Origin: Apostichopus japonicus
Lineage: Eukaryota > Echinodermata > Holothuroidea > Aspidochirotida > Stichopodidae
NCBI RefSeq assembly: GCF_037975245.1
Contig: NC_092579.1
Span: forward strand, 26,525,666 to 26,585,665
Direction of reading: 5' to 3'
Length of the DNA stretch: 60,000 nt
Shown here: positions 50,301 through 59,830 of the stretch, piece after piece
Layout: each line of letters opens with the position of its first letter
Numbering within the stretch: the stretch's first letter is position 1
Made by a program: the position numbers and the translations under genes
Notes under the pieces: model-generated
Told to the model about the DNA's origin: nothing
Seen by the model: only the letters and a program-made list of their open reading frames with translations
Databases searched by the model: none

Positions 50301-51616
50301 AAATGTAAATAATTAAAAAGAAATATATTCACAAATGTTCAGGAAGTGAGGATGTGACGTCAAACCCTCACAGTAAGTCTTTCTACACCAGTCGTTTTCA
50401 AAGAAATTTTGATATCTTCAAAATGTCATATCTCCTTATCAGAGCATGCTATCATGGTAGTTTCTCAACTGTTCTTTTTGTCTTTTTGTGCTCTTTCATA
50501 CAAAAAAGACATGTCAAACACCTGAACCAATCCTTTAATTTGACCTAAATTGTTGAAATTTACCACAGATATTATGTAATAGTGCTAGCTGTGGTGGTTG
50601 CGTCGAAATACGTACGTAAAATGTACAAGTCTGCCGAACGGGAAGATCAATACATATTCCCGCATGCGTCCGGCCGGTTGCCGTACTGTTTTGAACTGTT
50701 TTGTGCACAAACATGGAATGCTTTTGAAAAAGAAAAAAATCTTTAGACCGACGAGATTGAATGCATAATTAGGCTTTATAAGGTTAATTGAAGACTTCAA
50801 AACAAGAAAAACCCGGTGACCGAATTGTCCACGTGCCCGACATGGCTTTTGGCGTCATTTCCGGTTGACGTTAATACACTGCGGGCAGTAATTTAACACC
50901 ATTTTCTCTACGCTAGAAAACCAGACGCCATTTTATAATTATATGCGTTGTAATGGTATAAAACCACACGCGCACAATGGTTCTCACTTATACTCTTATA
51001 GGCCGAGGAGATCAATTGACCGTACCTCACGTATGTGTACCATACACGCGTTTCTCAACCTCAACTGATCCAGTGAGTTGCCATTCAAATGAAAACTCCC
51101 TGATAGAATTATAAGCAAAAAGAAAATAATAATATTTCTTCACGTGAAGTATATACTAGAGTAAGAAACGTGCTTTATATATTATACAGTCGAGAGAAAA
51201 TTGTAAAACTCGACCTACTCTATAAGCCTAAATAAATCGATTTTCTACGATCGGTTTGTGAGACATTCAAGCACTACAGAGCAATTTCCATGAAATTCCA
51301 TACACCCTTCATGTCACCGAAAATTCCGGAACATCTCAAATGCCGACATAGATTGAAATAGTTGAATAATCGGATCCTTGCTGAATTCCGTCGCTAAACT
51401 ACAAACTGCGGGTTATACTTTCAAAGGAACCTTTTCTTGCCACGTCAGAAGAAGAACATAAAATAGATCAAGAGTGTGTTGTGTCAAATCTTACAAACAA
51501 ATTAAACGATTTTTACATCCTCGAAAAAGTCTGCCAACTTTATTATTATTATTAGAAAAAGTCGAGAAATATTGATAAACAAGTAGTAGTGTTTTAGAAA
51601 TTCCCCCTGACCAAGA
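47351..51616. other. Stretch without a recognised gene (4.3 kb)
   Basis: AT-rich sequence. Two consecutive plus-strand frames at 49127-49366 and 49383-49709 are more protein-like than average (for example NDVEEIELVSSTSNYKNA and PKARTANMRKFLKETG), and an acceptor-like 'acatattacag' precedes the first at 49105. I recognise no domain and could not build a gene model. C-runs lie at 49023-49045. Confidence 0.4.
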
Positions 51617-51780
51617 ATGTATATGTGTGTGTATATGTATACCTATATGTATATGTACATGTATATGTGTGTGTATATGTATACCTATATGTATATGTAC
51701 ATGTATATGTGTGTGTATATATATACCTATATGTATATTTATATACCTATATGTATATTTATATGTATATGTATATATAC
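51617..51780. repeat. 42-bp minisatellite of TATG/TGTG type
   Basis: 'Gtatatgtgtgtgtatat' begins at 51619, 51661 and 51703, exactly 42 bp apart. Each copy is followed by 'gtatacctatatgtatat' and 'gtacat', and the array then decays into TA-rich sequence abutting the element at 51808. The complementary long frames are artefacts. Confidence 0.9.
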
Positions 51781-51807
51781 ACACATATATATATATACAT
51801 ATATATA

Positions 51808-52138
51808 CAGGGTTATAGCCACGCCGGCCGGCGGCGGCCGGTAGTAACCGCCACTCACGCCTGCCGGCCGGCATTGCGTGTGCCGGCCGGCACAAAAAAA
51901 TAGTAAAATGCTTGTGAAATACAACAAAAGTAACAAATTTATCTTTCCCTTGCCGTAAAACATGATAAGAACGTCACCTTTTTCTGTTATTTACCAATTG
52001 TAAATCTGAAAAGTAGCAAAAATCACCCTTAAGCGGGCCCCTGGACCCCCGGCCGTGAGATGCGAGAGCTTCGCTCGCTACGCTCGCTACGCTTCGCAAA
52101 TTTATTTAACCAGCACTCACAATCTCCTAGCTATAACC

Positions 52139-52141
<3 letters not shown>
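51808..52141. mobile_element. hAT-like MITE, family 4 (CAGGGTTATAGC ends), inserted in a TA tract
   Basis: A 334-bp element with 12-bp perfect terminal repeats CAGGGTTATAGC / GCTATAACCCTG. The eight bases on each side are TATATATA, consistent with an 8-bp target duplication but not diagnostic within a TA tract. The left part is strongly GC-rich and built on CCGGCCGGC motifs (51827-51890). The right part has 'cttcgctcgctacgctcgct'. No transposase frame is present. Confidence 0.8.

Positions 52142-52229
<88 letters not shown>
52142..52229. repeat. TA microsatellite
   Basis: (TA)n directly against the right end of the family 4 element. Confidence 0.95.
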
Positions 52230-52230
<1 letters not shown>

Positions 52231-52439
52231 TATGGGAGGGGTGTATAGGGATGTAACATACCCCTCATAGACATTAGCTTTCGTCCGGCCAGAGCGAAGG
52301 TTGTTGTAATTTGCTCTATTTATCTGAACATTTTGTATATTTTGTCTTGCTCAAATGCTGACAATTTATCTCATACCTGTGGAGATTGATCTCTTTAATT
52401 TGACTTTTGACATTTAATCACGATATGCCGAGGATGTTT

Positions 52440-52790
52440 ATGTAGAAACGCTCTCTCTAGACAATTCTACACTCCATCCCGAAGGTATAACGTTGACTTT
52501 AAAATTGCGACGTTTTATCTCGAAAATCATTAAATTATAACCTTTCATGTTGACATTTCGACGTTTTATCTACGAATTTCTATTTTCGATCTTGAAAATG
52601 TTACCATCAGTAATCTTTATTCCCGTATTTTCGATCTTGTAAAAACTTTACGGATTTTCCACATTTTATGTCAAAAATTGTGAATGCTTTTATTTATCTG
52701 GAAATTTGTGACGTTTTCTTTCACAATATCGATACTTTGTGTTCAAATTTGTAATATTAATGTCCACATTAAAATTCGAAACTCCGACGG
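52440..52790. repeat. Degenerate repeat of CGACGTTTTATCTCGAAAAT type
   Basis: Phrases such as 'gacgttttatctcgaaaat', 'gacgttttatctacgaattt', 'attttcgatcttgaaaatg', 'attttcgatcttgtaaaaac' and 'gacgttttctttcacaata' follow one another every 25-60 bp. This suggests an old tandem repeat of about 30 bp that has decayed. Confidence 0.5.
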
Positions 52791-54188
52791 ATTATGGAAT
52801 AACTATGGATCACTTGATTTGTTCATAGTGCATTTTAAGCGTCCATGATTGTCAAATTTGATAATATTATAACGGGATGAATATGTCAAAACCATCCAAG
52901 TAACAACTTCGTTCTTTTTCGGGTATAATCGGAGGACAGCGTGATTTTAGCTTTAAGTTAAAAAACAGGACAAAGGGATAGTTTGATGTAAAAGGAACTA
53001 ATTAACAAATTAATCTGATGCACTTTGTGATTAATTACAAATCATATTTTTCTTGTGTCACCAGATTTTTATAATTACCTTTCGTTAAAATGAAATTGCG
53101 CGTGCAGATGGTTTTCAGTTGTACTTGAATATAATAATCATAAAATATATAAGGCCTAAATATTACTCCTGTTTTGAGACTCTTTTCCAGTTCATAAATG
53201 ACGAGCCCACCCCTCCCCCCCCCCCCTTAGACAGGTATTAAAATTGTCTTATACTTGTACGTTTTTAGTTTTGCAGTAACAATAGTTGAAAATAGTACAC
53301 CTGTATAAAAAAAAAATCAATTCAGAGATTAAATTGAATTTATATTGGCATCAGACACTGATTGTTCAGAGCGTACTTCAGCTCATTAATGAATGTTTAG
53401 GATGGCTTTTGTCATTTCTATATTCTGGTTAATACACGTATTATATAATCCTCTCAGGTAAACCAAGGTTGCTCAGTAATCTGTTTTAATCATCATAATA
53501 TATCATATTTGTTGGTCACTGCAAAAAGAAAAATCGCAACAACAATTATTAAAGGTGAAAATAATATGAATTATCTCCAATATTATTTTTATTATTATCA
53601 TAAAAAGCAATATATGATATATCACAAAAAAAAGTAATTTTTGAAAGGATTTATTCATTAACAAATTCGAGCAGTTTAAAAGTAATTATAGTAAAAGGGT
53701 TCATTACCATATATATGCTGACATTTTCACCTCGAGTGTCACGTTATAAGCATGAAGAGAACACGAAATGAAACTTTATCCGTTTCTGTCACTTAAAGAT
53801 TCCAGTTTTATAATCCTAACCAGGTTGCATTGATAAACATTATACAGATCCATCCGAAAGTATAGTTAAATATTGGGTCGACCAATGCTAACTCCAAAAC
53901 CAATAAATTAACATGTATTAAAACGCAAAATAAAAGTAACATATATTACAGACGCTTCTTTAGTAATACGCCAACCGGTAATGTGAAATGCTATAGAGAG
54001 AACAGTGTATAGCTAACAAGATGTACTTTTCAACAGTTCCACAAAACGAAGCTCAATGAAAGTAAACGTGTATAATTCTTGTCGGTTTTTTTTTTTTGGT
54101 TTCACTTTGTATAGCTATAAGACGTTGGCATGTTGTTTTAAATTGTGCATGATTCTTTTCCTACACAATCGCTCGTAAATTTGTGCCA
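52791..54188. other. Stretch without a recognised gene
   Basis: Strongly AT-rich, with a C-run near 53213-53226. Nothing else was supported. Confidence 0.5.
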
Positions 54189-54480
54189 CGGCTGTGATCG
54201 AGTGGATAAAGGCGGTGGCATTTGAAGCAATGAGGCTTAGCAATCGGGAGGTTCCGTGTTCGATACCTAGCCGGGTCATAGTAAGTTGGGTTTTCCATCC
54301 AAGAGCAATCTTCGGTCTTCCCATCTGAAATGATTTTCTAAATTGAAAAGATTCCGAATTTGAATTGGAAGCCACCCGACGTATAATTTGTAATCAATAA
54401 GCCCTTACCGGTTTCTCCCACATTTGTGGGCGCTTATAGCGTCGTAAAAATAAATGTTGATTATTATTATTATTATTATA
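54189..54480 (+). mobile_element. tRNA-derived SINE, family B, with (ATT)n tail
   Basis: The head has the A-box TGATCGAGTGG (54195-54205) and the B-box TGTTCGATACC (54257-54267), with the wide spacing of a Leu/Ser-type tRNA with a long variable arm. The body shares 'ttcccatctgaaatg', 'aaattgaaaa' and the 'atagcgtcgta' region with 41166-41455. It ends with 'aataaatgttg' and (ATT)n at 54459-54480, a microsatellite tail of the kind added by LINE-type reverse transcription. The neighbouring 86-codon frame on the minus strand is an artefact. Confidence 0.8.
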
Positions 54481-54646
54481 ATTAACTGACAACAAAGACA
54501 TTTTGCGAATTAAAGGAGGATTTACACGTAAGTTATATAATCCAAAAAAAATAATGAAAATAAATTTATCAAAGTATTTAACATTGTCACATAAAACTTG
54601 TTCAATCCTTCCTTTTTTCGCTTACATCGGTGGAAAACGTAGCTTG

Positions 54647-54652
54647 TTTATT
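54647..54652 (-). promoter_or_regulatory. Possible poly(A) signal AATAAA
   Basis: TTTATT on the plus strand, about 345 nt beyond the stop codon of the gene at 54998-55657 on the minus strand. It is the first AATAAA I noticed downstream. The hexamer is common in AT-rich DNA. Confidence 0.3.
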
Positions 54653-54997
54653 CTGCTTTAATTGTCCATGAAAATATTCAGTCCGTTCGCTGTAAAATAT
54701 TGTTCTATTTTGGACAAATTTTGTCATCAATATATATATATTATTTTGTGCCTCATTGGTGACAAACAAAGAAGTTTTTTCATGTTTTAATCGGATTTGT
54801 TTCACTGGGTAAAATCATGTAGGCATGACAATGCAATTATCCAAACAATGTAAGTTGTTTAAGAATGTTTTAACAACAAACACCCATTGTTTTAATCTGT
54901 CAATAGTTTCTTTTTACATATAGTTAAATTTCGTATATAACCTATATATTATGAATATCTCAATGACTATAGCCTCCGAACGTTTAGCTTCGCCGGA

Positions 54998-55657
54998 TTA
55001 ACAAGAAGTTGCCTTGGCGGTCACACTCGGTGAATCTGTCGCTTGGCTGACTACCACCGTTGGCATGACTACCGTATAATTCGCGATCATGGCCCGCTGT
55101 TCCTCATTCTGTCTTGGGCGGGTCACCACGTGTGATCGATACCCACTCCTCTGGCGGTTGTCACATATCCCACAACAGTTACCGTAGGTGGCGATACAGA
55201 TAACCAGTACCGGCAGAAGCTGAAGGAACACAATGAGCAAAGCGATCAATCCCAAGTAGAAAGAATAGGTGAAAGCCATAACGCATATACTCACAGTCAC
55301 TGACAGCCATGTTGTAAAGACCACTCCGATGAAAATGTATCTGAATATCGAAAACAAGTGAAACCGCTTTTGCAATGAACAAAACGAACAGGTTATTTTT
55401 CTAGCGGTATTCTCTTCGCAATTCTTTCTATGAGCTCGTGAATTTTTCACTCTGGTTGCACGACTGGATTCACCGTTCTCTTGCACCGGTCTGCTGGGTA
55501 AAGTTTTCCTTACACTATGATGAGTGTCAGCTTGAACTCCCAAATGATAACCAGAAGATGATGGTCTCGAAGTTCCTGAACAGGAGGCGCTGGCTCCGTT
55601 ATATCCAAGAGATGTTACCGTTGTTTCGCCATATTCTGAAATTTCGATCGAAGCCAT
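54998..55657 (-). CDS. Unrecognised protein with two membrane helices, 219 codons, apparently intronless
   Basis: The best gene in the window. Its frame avoids the simple-sequence bias of the surroundings. The chosen start is ATG at 55657-55655 in good Kozak context (ACAATGG); an in-frame TTG eight codons upstream is not a credible eukaryotic start. Residues 1-75 are Ser/Thr/Gly-rich and probably disordered. Residues 64-98 are basic with a CSFC motif. Helix 1 is about 107-129 and helix 2 about 134-157, with only a few residues between them, so both termini should face the same side, probably the cytoplasm given the Arg/Lys flanks. NCCGIC (160-165) directly after helix 2 is a plausible palmitoylation site. 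The tail ends STOP after KATSC. A TGACGTC motif (CRE-like) lies at 55800-55806, about 145 bp upstream. I assign no function. It could also be one large exon of a longer gene. Confidence 0.65.
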   Translation of the reverse strand: MASIEISEYGETTVTSLGYNGASASCSGTSRPSSSGYHLGVQADTHHSVRKTLPSRPVQENGESSRATRVKNSRAHRKNCEENTARKITCSFCSLQKRFHLFSIFRYIFIGVVFTTWLSVTVSICVMAFTYSFYLGLIALLIVFLQLLPVLVICIATYGNCCGICDNRQRSGYRSHVVTRPRQNEEQRAMIANYTVVMPTVVVSQATDSPSVTAKATSC

Positions 55658-56599
55658 TGTGGTATGACTAAACAAATCCAAACAAAAACCAAAACGATAA
55701 TCTTTTTCAACTCCTTTACAATAGAACGACTTCAGAGTGATAGATGCAACCGTTGTTGTAGAAGCAGTTACATCTTCCGAAGATGAACATTATCAAATGT
55801 GACGTCGTCGTCTTCTTGAGTTATAGCTAGGACTTTTTCGAAAAGTCAAGGATGTGAAATAAACCCATCATATTTTACTTCTCCATATATTATTTCACAC
55901 GAGTTCTTGTAAAGTCTCACAAATCGAAGTTGTTTTTCGACCATCAGTTTATCGCTTTTGCGAGATTTATCAAAATTGAAGATTCCTGTTCGTTACGCAT
56001 CTGAAGAGATGCTTGGTCTTCTCTCACGGGCAGTATCTTCTGACAAAATTACAAGACTTCTACGCATGCAAGACTGTTGAAGGAAATGTGAGAGCGCTAG
56101 ACCAAAAAAACACCAAAGCACAACGGTTGGATATCGGTGACTGCTATAAAAGATTATAATTGGGAAGATACTGTCAAGCTGTGAGGACTGAAGTGGGATG
56201 CTTGTTCGTAACTCTAGACACATTTTCTTATCATGTATGCACTGTATATGTATTTTAGATCCTCCTGCAAGCAGGAACTCGCGAAGAAGCCTCATTGGCT
56301 TATCAAAGCCGCAAGCAGACCGAAGTCAGTCTCTCACGTTCATATTTAACGTCCGTGATTATGAATATTGTAAATTTTCAACAACTCTGTAACTGGACGA
56401 CATACATTAATCTTGGAGTGACTCATAGTTATCTTCGGCATCAGCTTCGGTATCAGTTTTAGATACACCTTTCTGTGTGCATGTAGTTTAAGACAAGTAC
56501 ACAAATGTCATATACAGTGTATGAACTATATCATAACGACAGACACGATATTAAAAAGTAAATCAGGTAAATTGTGCATTAACGTCTACAAACTTCACT
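55658..56599. other. Upstream region of the two-helix gene; no other gene recognised
   Basis: Probable 5' flank of the minus-strand gene. The 100-codon minus-strand frame at 55993-56295 has no recognised domain and is probably chance. Confidence 0.45.
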
Positions 56600-57150
56600 G
56601 TTGCAGTACTCGAAAAGTACTGGGTAATCGAGTATCACTCGGTATAGTACTCGGTAATCGCACTCCGTGTAAAGCACTCGTATACTCTTCATTCCGTACT
56701 CGAATGCCAAAGTACTGGTATACTCAGTGGCGTAGGAAGGTACTTTTCGAGTGGGGGGGGGGGCTGAAGACTGTTGGCCGGCCTGGGGGAGGGGTCTAAG
56801 GGGAGGGGGTCTCCCCCTCCCCTTTGGAACTTTTTGCATTTCCAGGTAGCTTCAGATGCAATTTGGTGCAATATAGCACACTTCAACACCCACTCCATTT
56901 TGTAAACTTAATTTTGTATTTTCACCAGGCCTTAGATGCAATGTGGTGCTCCAAATGAGATTTTCTTTCTCATTTGGAAATGAAAAAGGGGTTTCTGACT
57001 TACGAAGCGGGGGGGGCGGAATGATACTTCCGCCCCTCCACATTTTTCACTGGGGGGGCGGGCGCCCCCAGCCCCCCGGTTCCTACGCCCTTGAGTATAC
57101 TCATAAATTGTACTCAATCTAAAGTATTCGGTACTCGATCGGCACGAGTA
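56600..57150. repeat. GTACTCG-type repeat split by a hAT-like element
   Basis: Variants of GTACTCGG / AGTACTGG / GTATACTC recur every 10-20 bp from about 56607 to 56724, resume at 57094 after the inserted element, and continue to about 57150. The same motif reappears at 58025-58110 ('gtactctgttgtactctata', 'ggtactgggtacctcaagta', 'ctcggaagtacttggtact'). The repeat unit is itself nearly palindromic (AGTACT). Confidence 0.7.
56725..57093. mobile_element. hAT-like MITE, family 5 (CAGTGGCGTAGGAA ends)
   Basis: A 369-bp element bounded by CAGTGGCGTAGGAAGG and CCGGTTCCTACGCCCTTG, an imperfect inverse (12 of the outer 14 bp pair, mismatches at positions 3 and 4). The flanks GGTATACT (56717-56724) and AGTATACT (57094-57101) match at 7 of 8 positions. 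G-runs and C-runs occur inside both ends, and 'cttagatgcaatgtggtgct' and 'cttcagatgcaatttggtgc' form an internal direct repeat. No transposase frame. Proline-rich frames on the minus strand are artefacts. Confidence 0.85.
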
Positions 57151-57242
57151 TACTTTACGGCTTCTTCGAAAAAATATATACCTATGTATAGAACTGACGT
57201 TATAACAGCAATCCGAATCATTTTATTAACCACTGTCATTCC

Positions 57243-57440
57243 ATATAATATTATACAAATAATGAATGGTTATGAGTGCAGTAGTGCAAATATTTCATGA
57301 GTTGAAAGATGTAATTTGTTCCATTCAACGAGGCGCAGCCGAGTGGAATGGAACAAATTACATCTTTCAACGAATGAAATATTTGCACTATTGCACGAAT
57401 GGAAACCATTCATTACGTGTTTTATACAACATATTATATT
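57243..57440. repeat. Fold-back palindrome with 26-bp perfect inner arms
   Basis: 57301-57326 and 57346-57371 are perfect reverse complements around a 19-nt loop (AACGAGGCGCAGCCGAGTG). Outward, the arms continue with good but imperfect pairing ('tagtgcaaatatttcat' is exact in both; 'aatgaatggtt' is exact further out) to about 57243 and 57440. Transcribed from either strand it would form a hairpin of roughly 90 bp. It may be a MITE or fold-back element; target duplications were not resolved. Confidence 0.9.
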
Positions 57441-58130
57441 AAGATGGGTAAAATGCACTCATGCAACAGATTGGTTTGAGCAGACAGGTTTCTCTGCTCT
57501 CTTACCATTGAAAAAAAGTGTTACCAAAAAAGTATTACCCATGGTTCTATTTCATAGAGTGGAATAGAGCGGATTTTGCTTGCAAGCAACGAGCAAATTG
57601 ACCAATCAAATGACCAGAATACAATTAGGTGTTGTATAAAGTTCAATAGAAACTTATTATCCTCAAGTATTTATATTGCAGCAGATTATCACATGTATAG
57701 TCTAATGTATTACGTAGAGACTGCACGAAGATGCTGAATGCACGAGCAATTTAGGTGGCTGACTAAAGTAATACTATTAGTCTAACAACCAGGTGTGCAC
57801 GTTAAAGTCTCCTTGCTACCGCCCTTTTTTCCATACCAATATCAGATATTTTTCTCATAATATTGAAACATTTTGGATTTGACGAATAATAATTCCAGAT
57901 CACATCACTATCCCCCCATTCAACTGATGTATCATTGTTTACAAGAACAATCAGGGAGCATTTATAGCCAAAGAGTTCTTTGATATTGAAAGAAAAGAAC
58001 ACTCGAAAATTTCCCGGATGAAGGAGTACTTTTACTAGGTACTCTGTTGTACTCTATAGTTATGGTACTGGGTACCTCAAGTACTCGGAAGTACTTGGTA
58101 CTCGGATAAACGTAATCGACTGCAACAATC
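57441..58130. other. Stretch without a recognised gene; GTACTCG motifs at 58025-58110
   Basis: AT-rich sequence. Nothing coding was supported. The terminal part is the second block of the GTACTCG repeat. Confidence 0.45.
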
Positions 58131-58235
58131 ACTGTGTGTTGTGTGGGTGTGTTATTGCGCTCGTGCGTGTCAATGCGTGGAGTGTGGTGTGTGTGTATGT
58201 TTGTATGTGCATTTGTGGGTATGTGTGTGAGTGAC
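58131..58235. repeat. TG-rich degenerate microsatellite
   Basis: (TG)n-like sequence with GGTG, CGTG and TATG variants, directly before the AGGTCA-containing repeat. Confidence 0.85.
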
Positions 58236-58249
58236 TTTGGCTTGCAGAC

Positions 58250-58760
58250 ATTAAGTTAAAGGTGCTTGAACTTTAACCTCAATGTAGGGTAGACCTTGGT
58301 GAGAAGATGATCCCTTTGACTTGTTTTTATGGAGGACAAAGGTCATTTGAGTTCAACGAAGGGTGAAGTCTGAAAACTTCAAAACACAATATCTCAAGAT
58401 GTACTTTTGCCTGATCTTCAAACTTGTTAGATAGCCCTTTGTGAATTGATGATTGCTACATTTTCTATGGAGGTCAAAATGAAACAGGAGCTAAAACTCT
58501 GGAGACTTTGTAAACATATGATCATTGATATCCCATTGCAAGAAGTAAAATGCATGAACATCAAACTTGCAGGTATGGACTGCAATTGGAGATGATCCAT
58601 ATTGTTTTTCATGGAGGTCAAAGGTTGATTTGAAGTCAACAGAGGTCAAAGTCCAAAAACTGCATATAAGAACAATTTTTCAAGAAGAAAAAATGCTAGA
58701 ACTTGAAACATGGTATGTAGGTAGCAGTGGTAAAGTAGATGTTGCTTCTCATTGAGGTCA
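58250..58760. repeat. Degenerate ~145-bp tandem repeat carrying AGGTCA half-sites
   Basis: Similar phrases recur near 58310-58390, 58455-58520 and 58590-58690: 'gatgatccctttgacttg' or 'gatgatccatattgtt', then 'atggaggtcaaaggt' or variants, then 'gagttcaac' or 'aagtcaacagaggtcaaag', then 'ctgaaaactt' or 'caaaaactg', then 'aagatgt' or 'caagaag'. Each unit contains AGGTCA hexamers, sometimes as an approximate direct repeat with one-base spacing (AGGTCAAAGGTTG at 58616). About three units are visible. Confidence 0.6.
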
Positions 58761-58942
58761 ATTAACTTAATTCACTTGAGGTAAATAAAGAGATGAATAA
58801 GTCTGGTCACCGAAGAGAGAAATTGAACTTTAGCCTTATATGTGTTATGTACATAGCAATCAATGCTAAGACCCTTACACGTCTGGCCATAGCAATATGT
58901 AATGGTGAAAAGTCTTGTATTAAGAGTTAATTAACTTTCTGA

Positions 58943-59347
58943 TGTACAAGTCCATAGTAAAAATGTTAATCTGATTCACTATGTAAGTATAACACTTCAC
59001 ACAATCTTGTATAAAGAGTTGCTCATAATGACACAGAATTAATTAACTTTCTGATTGTTTATGTGTTGCTTCCAAAGTACCAGATAATGATTGCATAGAC
59101 AACTAAGATGAGGGTGTACAAGTCCATACTAGAAATGTTAAGCTGGTTCACTATGTAAGTATAACACTTCACACAATCTTGTATAAAGAGTTGCTCATAA
59201 TGACACAGAATTAATTAACTTTCTGATTGTTTATGTGTTGCTTCCAAAGTACCAGATAACGATTGCATGGACGACTAAGAGGAGGGTGTACAAGTCCATA
59301 CTAGAAATGTTAAGCTGGTTCACTATGTAAGTATAACACTTCACACA
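58943..59347. repeat. 172-bp tandem repeat, about 2.4 copies
   Basis: TGTACAAGTCCATA starts at 58943, 59115 and 59287, exactly 172 bp apart. The second full unit differs from the first by scattered substitutions, and the third is cut off after 'cacttcacacaacc'. The unit includes 'ctatgtaagtataacacttc' and 'attaattaactttctgattg'. Confidence 0.95.
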
Positions 59348-59464
59348 ACCTTATGTTGGGAACCTTCATGTCATATCATCCTTTCTAACAGATAAGTATG
59401 GGTGTCAAAATGTTTTTACTTTTTTCTGCCGTGACATAATCAGCTCTACCTTTTCTTAACTTAG

Positions 59465-59515
59465 ATGGCTGATATTGTACAACACCTGAATGAGATAATG
59501 TCTGGCAAAATACGG
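59465..59515 (+). CDS. Candidate 51-nt coding exon, 17 codons
   Basis: The sequence 'ttttcttaacttag' gives a pyrimidine-rich tract, a branch-like TTAAC and an acceptor AG at 59463-59464. The exon then reads MADIVQHLNEIMSGKIR in phase 0 and ends at a near-ideal donor, CGG|GTAAGTG, at 59516. It begins exactly with ATG, so it could be the first coding exon after a 5' UTR intron or an internal exon beginning with Met. The peptide is too short to assign. No partner exon was identified before the window end. Weight rests on the donor and the clean frame. Confidence 0.4.
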
Positions 59516-59830
59516 GTAAGTGAACTATATTTCCAACTTTGCTGTATGTACTTTACTTTCTATGATTTCTGTCCAATCTTATCATGCAGATTATATTAAA
59601 GGGATCTCCACCAAACTTATTATAAGTGACCTAATTCTTGGGATTCGCATGAAAACAAATCTCATTGGTTTGGTACTTGTCGATAGCATGCATATGAAAT
59701 GTGATCTTCTGGATCGCACATGAACTAACCGATATAGAATTATATGTAAGAATGTCCTACATTTAGTTGTGATCGAGTGAGCAAGAGATCGTAGTCATGA
59801 AGTATGTGTTAAACCAAATTTTCCTAATAA
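59516..59830. other. Possible intron sequence; no feature recognised
   Basis: AT-rich sequence after the GTAAGT donor and before the last transposon. The 67-codon frame at 59520-59723 starts inside the donor region and has no support. Confidence 0.4.

Noticed and set aside
55438-55671. 77-codon plus-strand frame
   Set aside because: It is antisense to the better-supported minus-strand gene at 54998-55657.
55658-55681. Extension of the two-helix gene by eight codons to an upstream TTG
   Set aside because: TTG is not a usual nuclear start in animals, and the ATG at 55657 has a good Kozak context.
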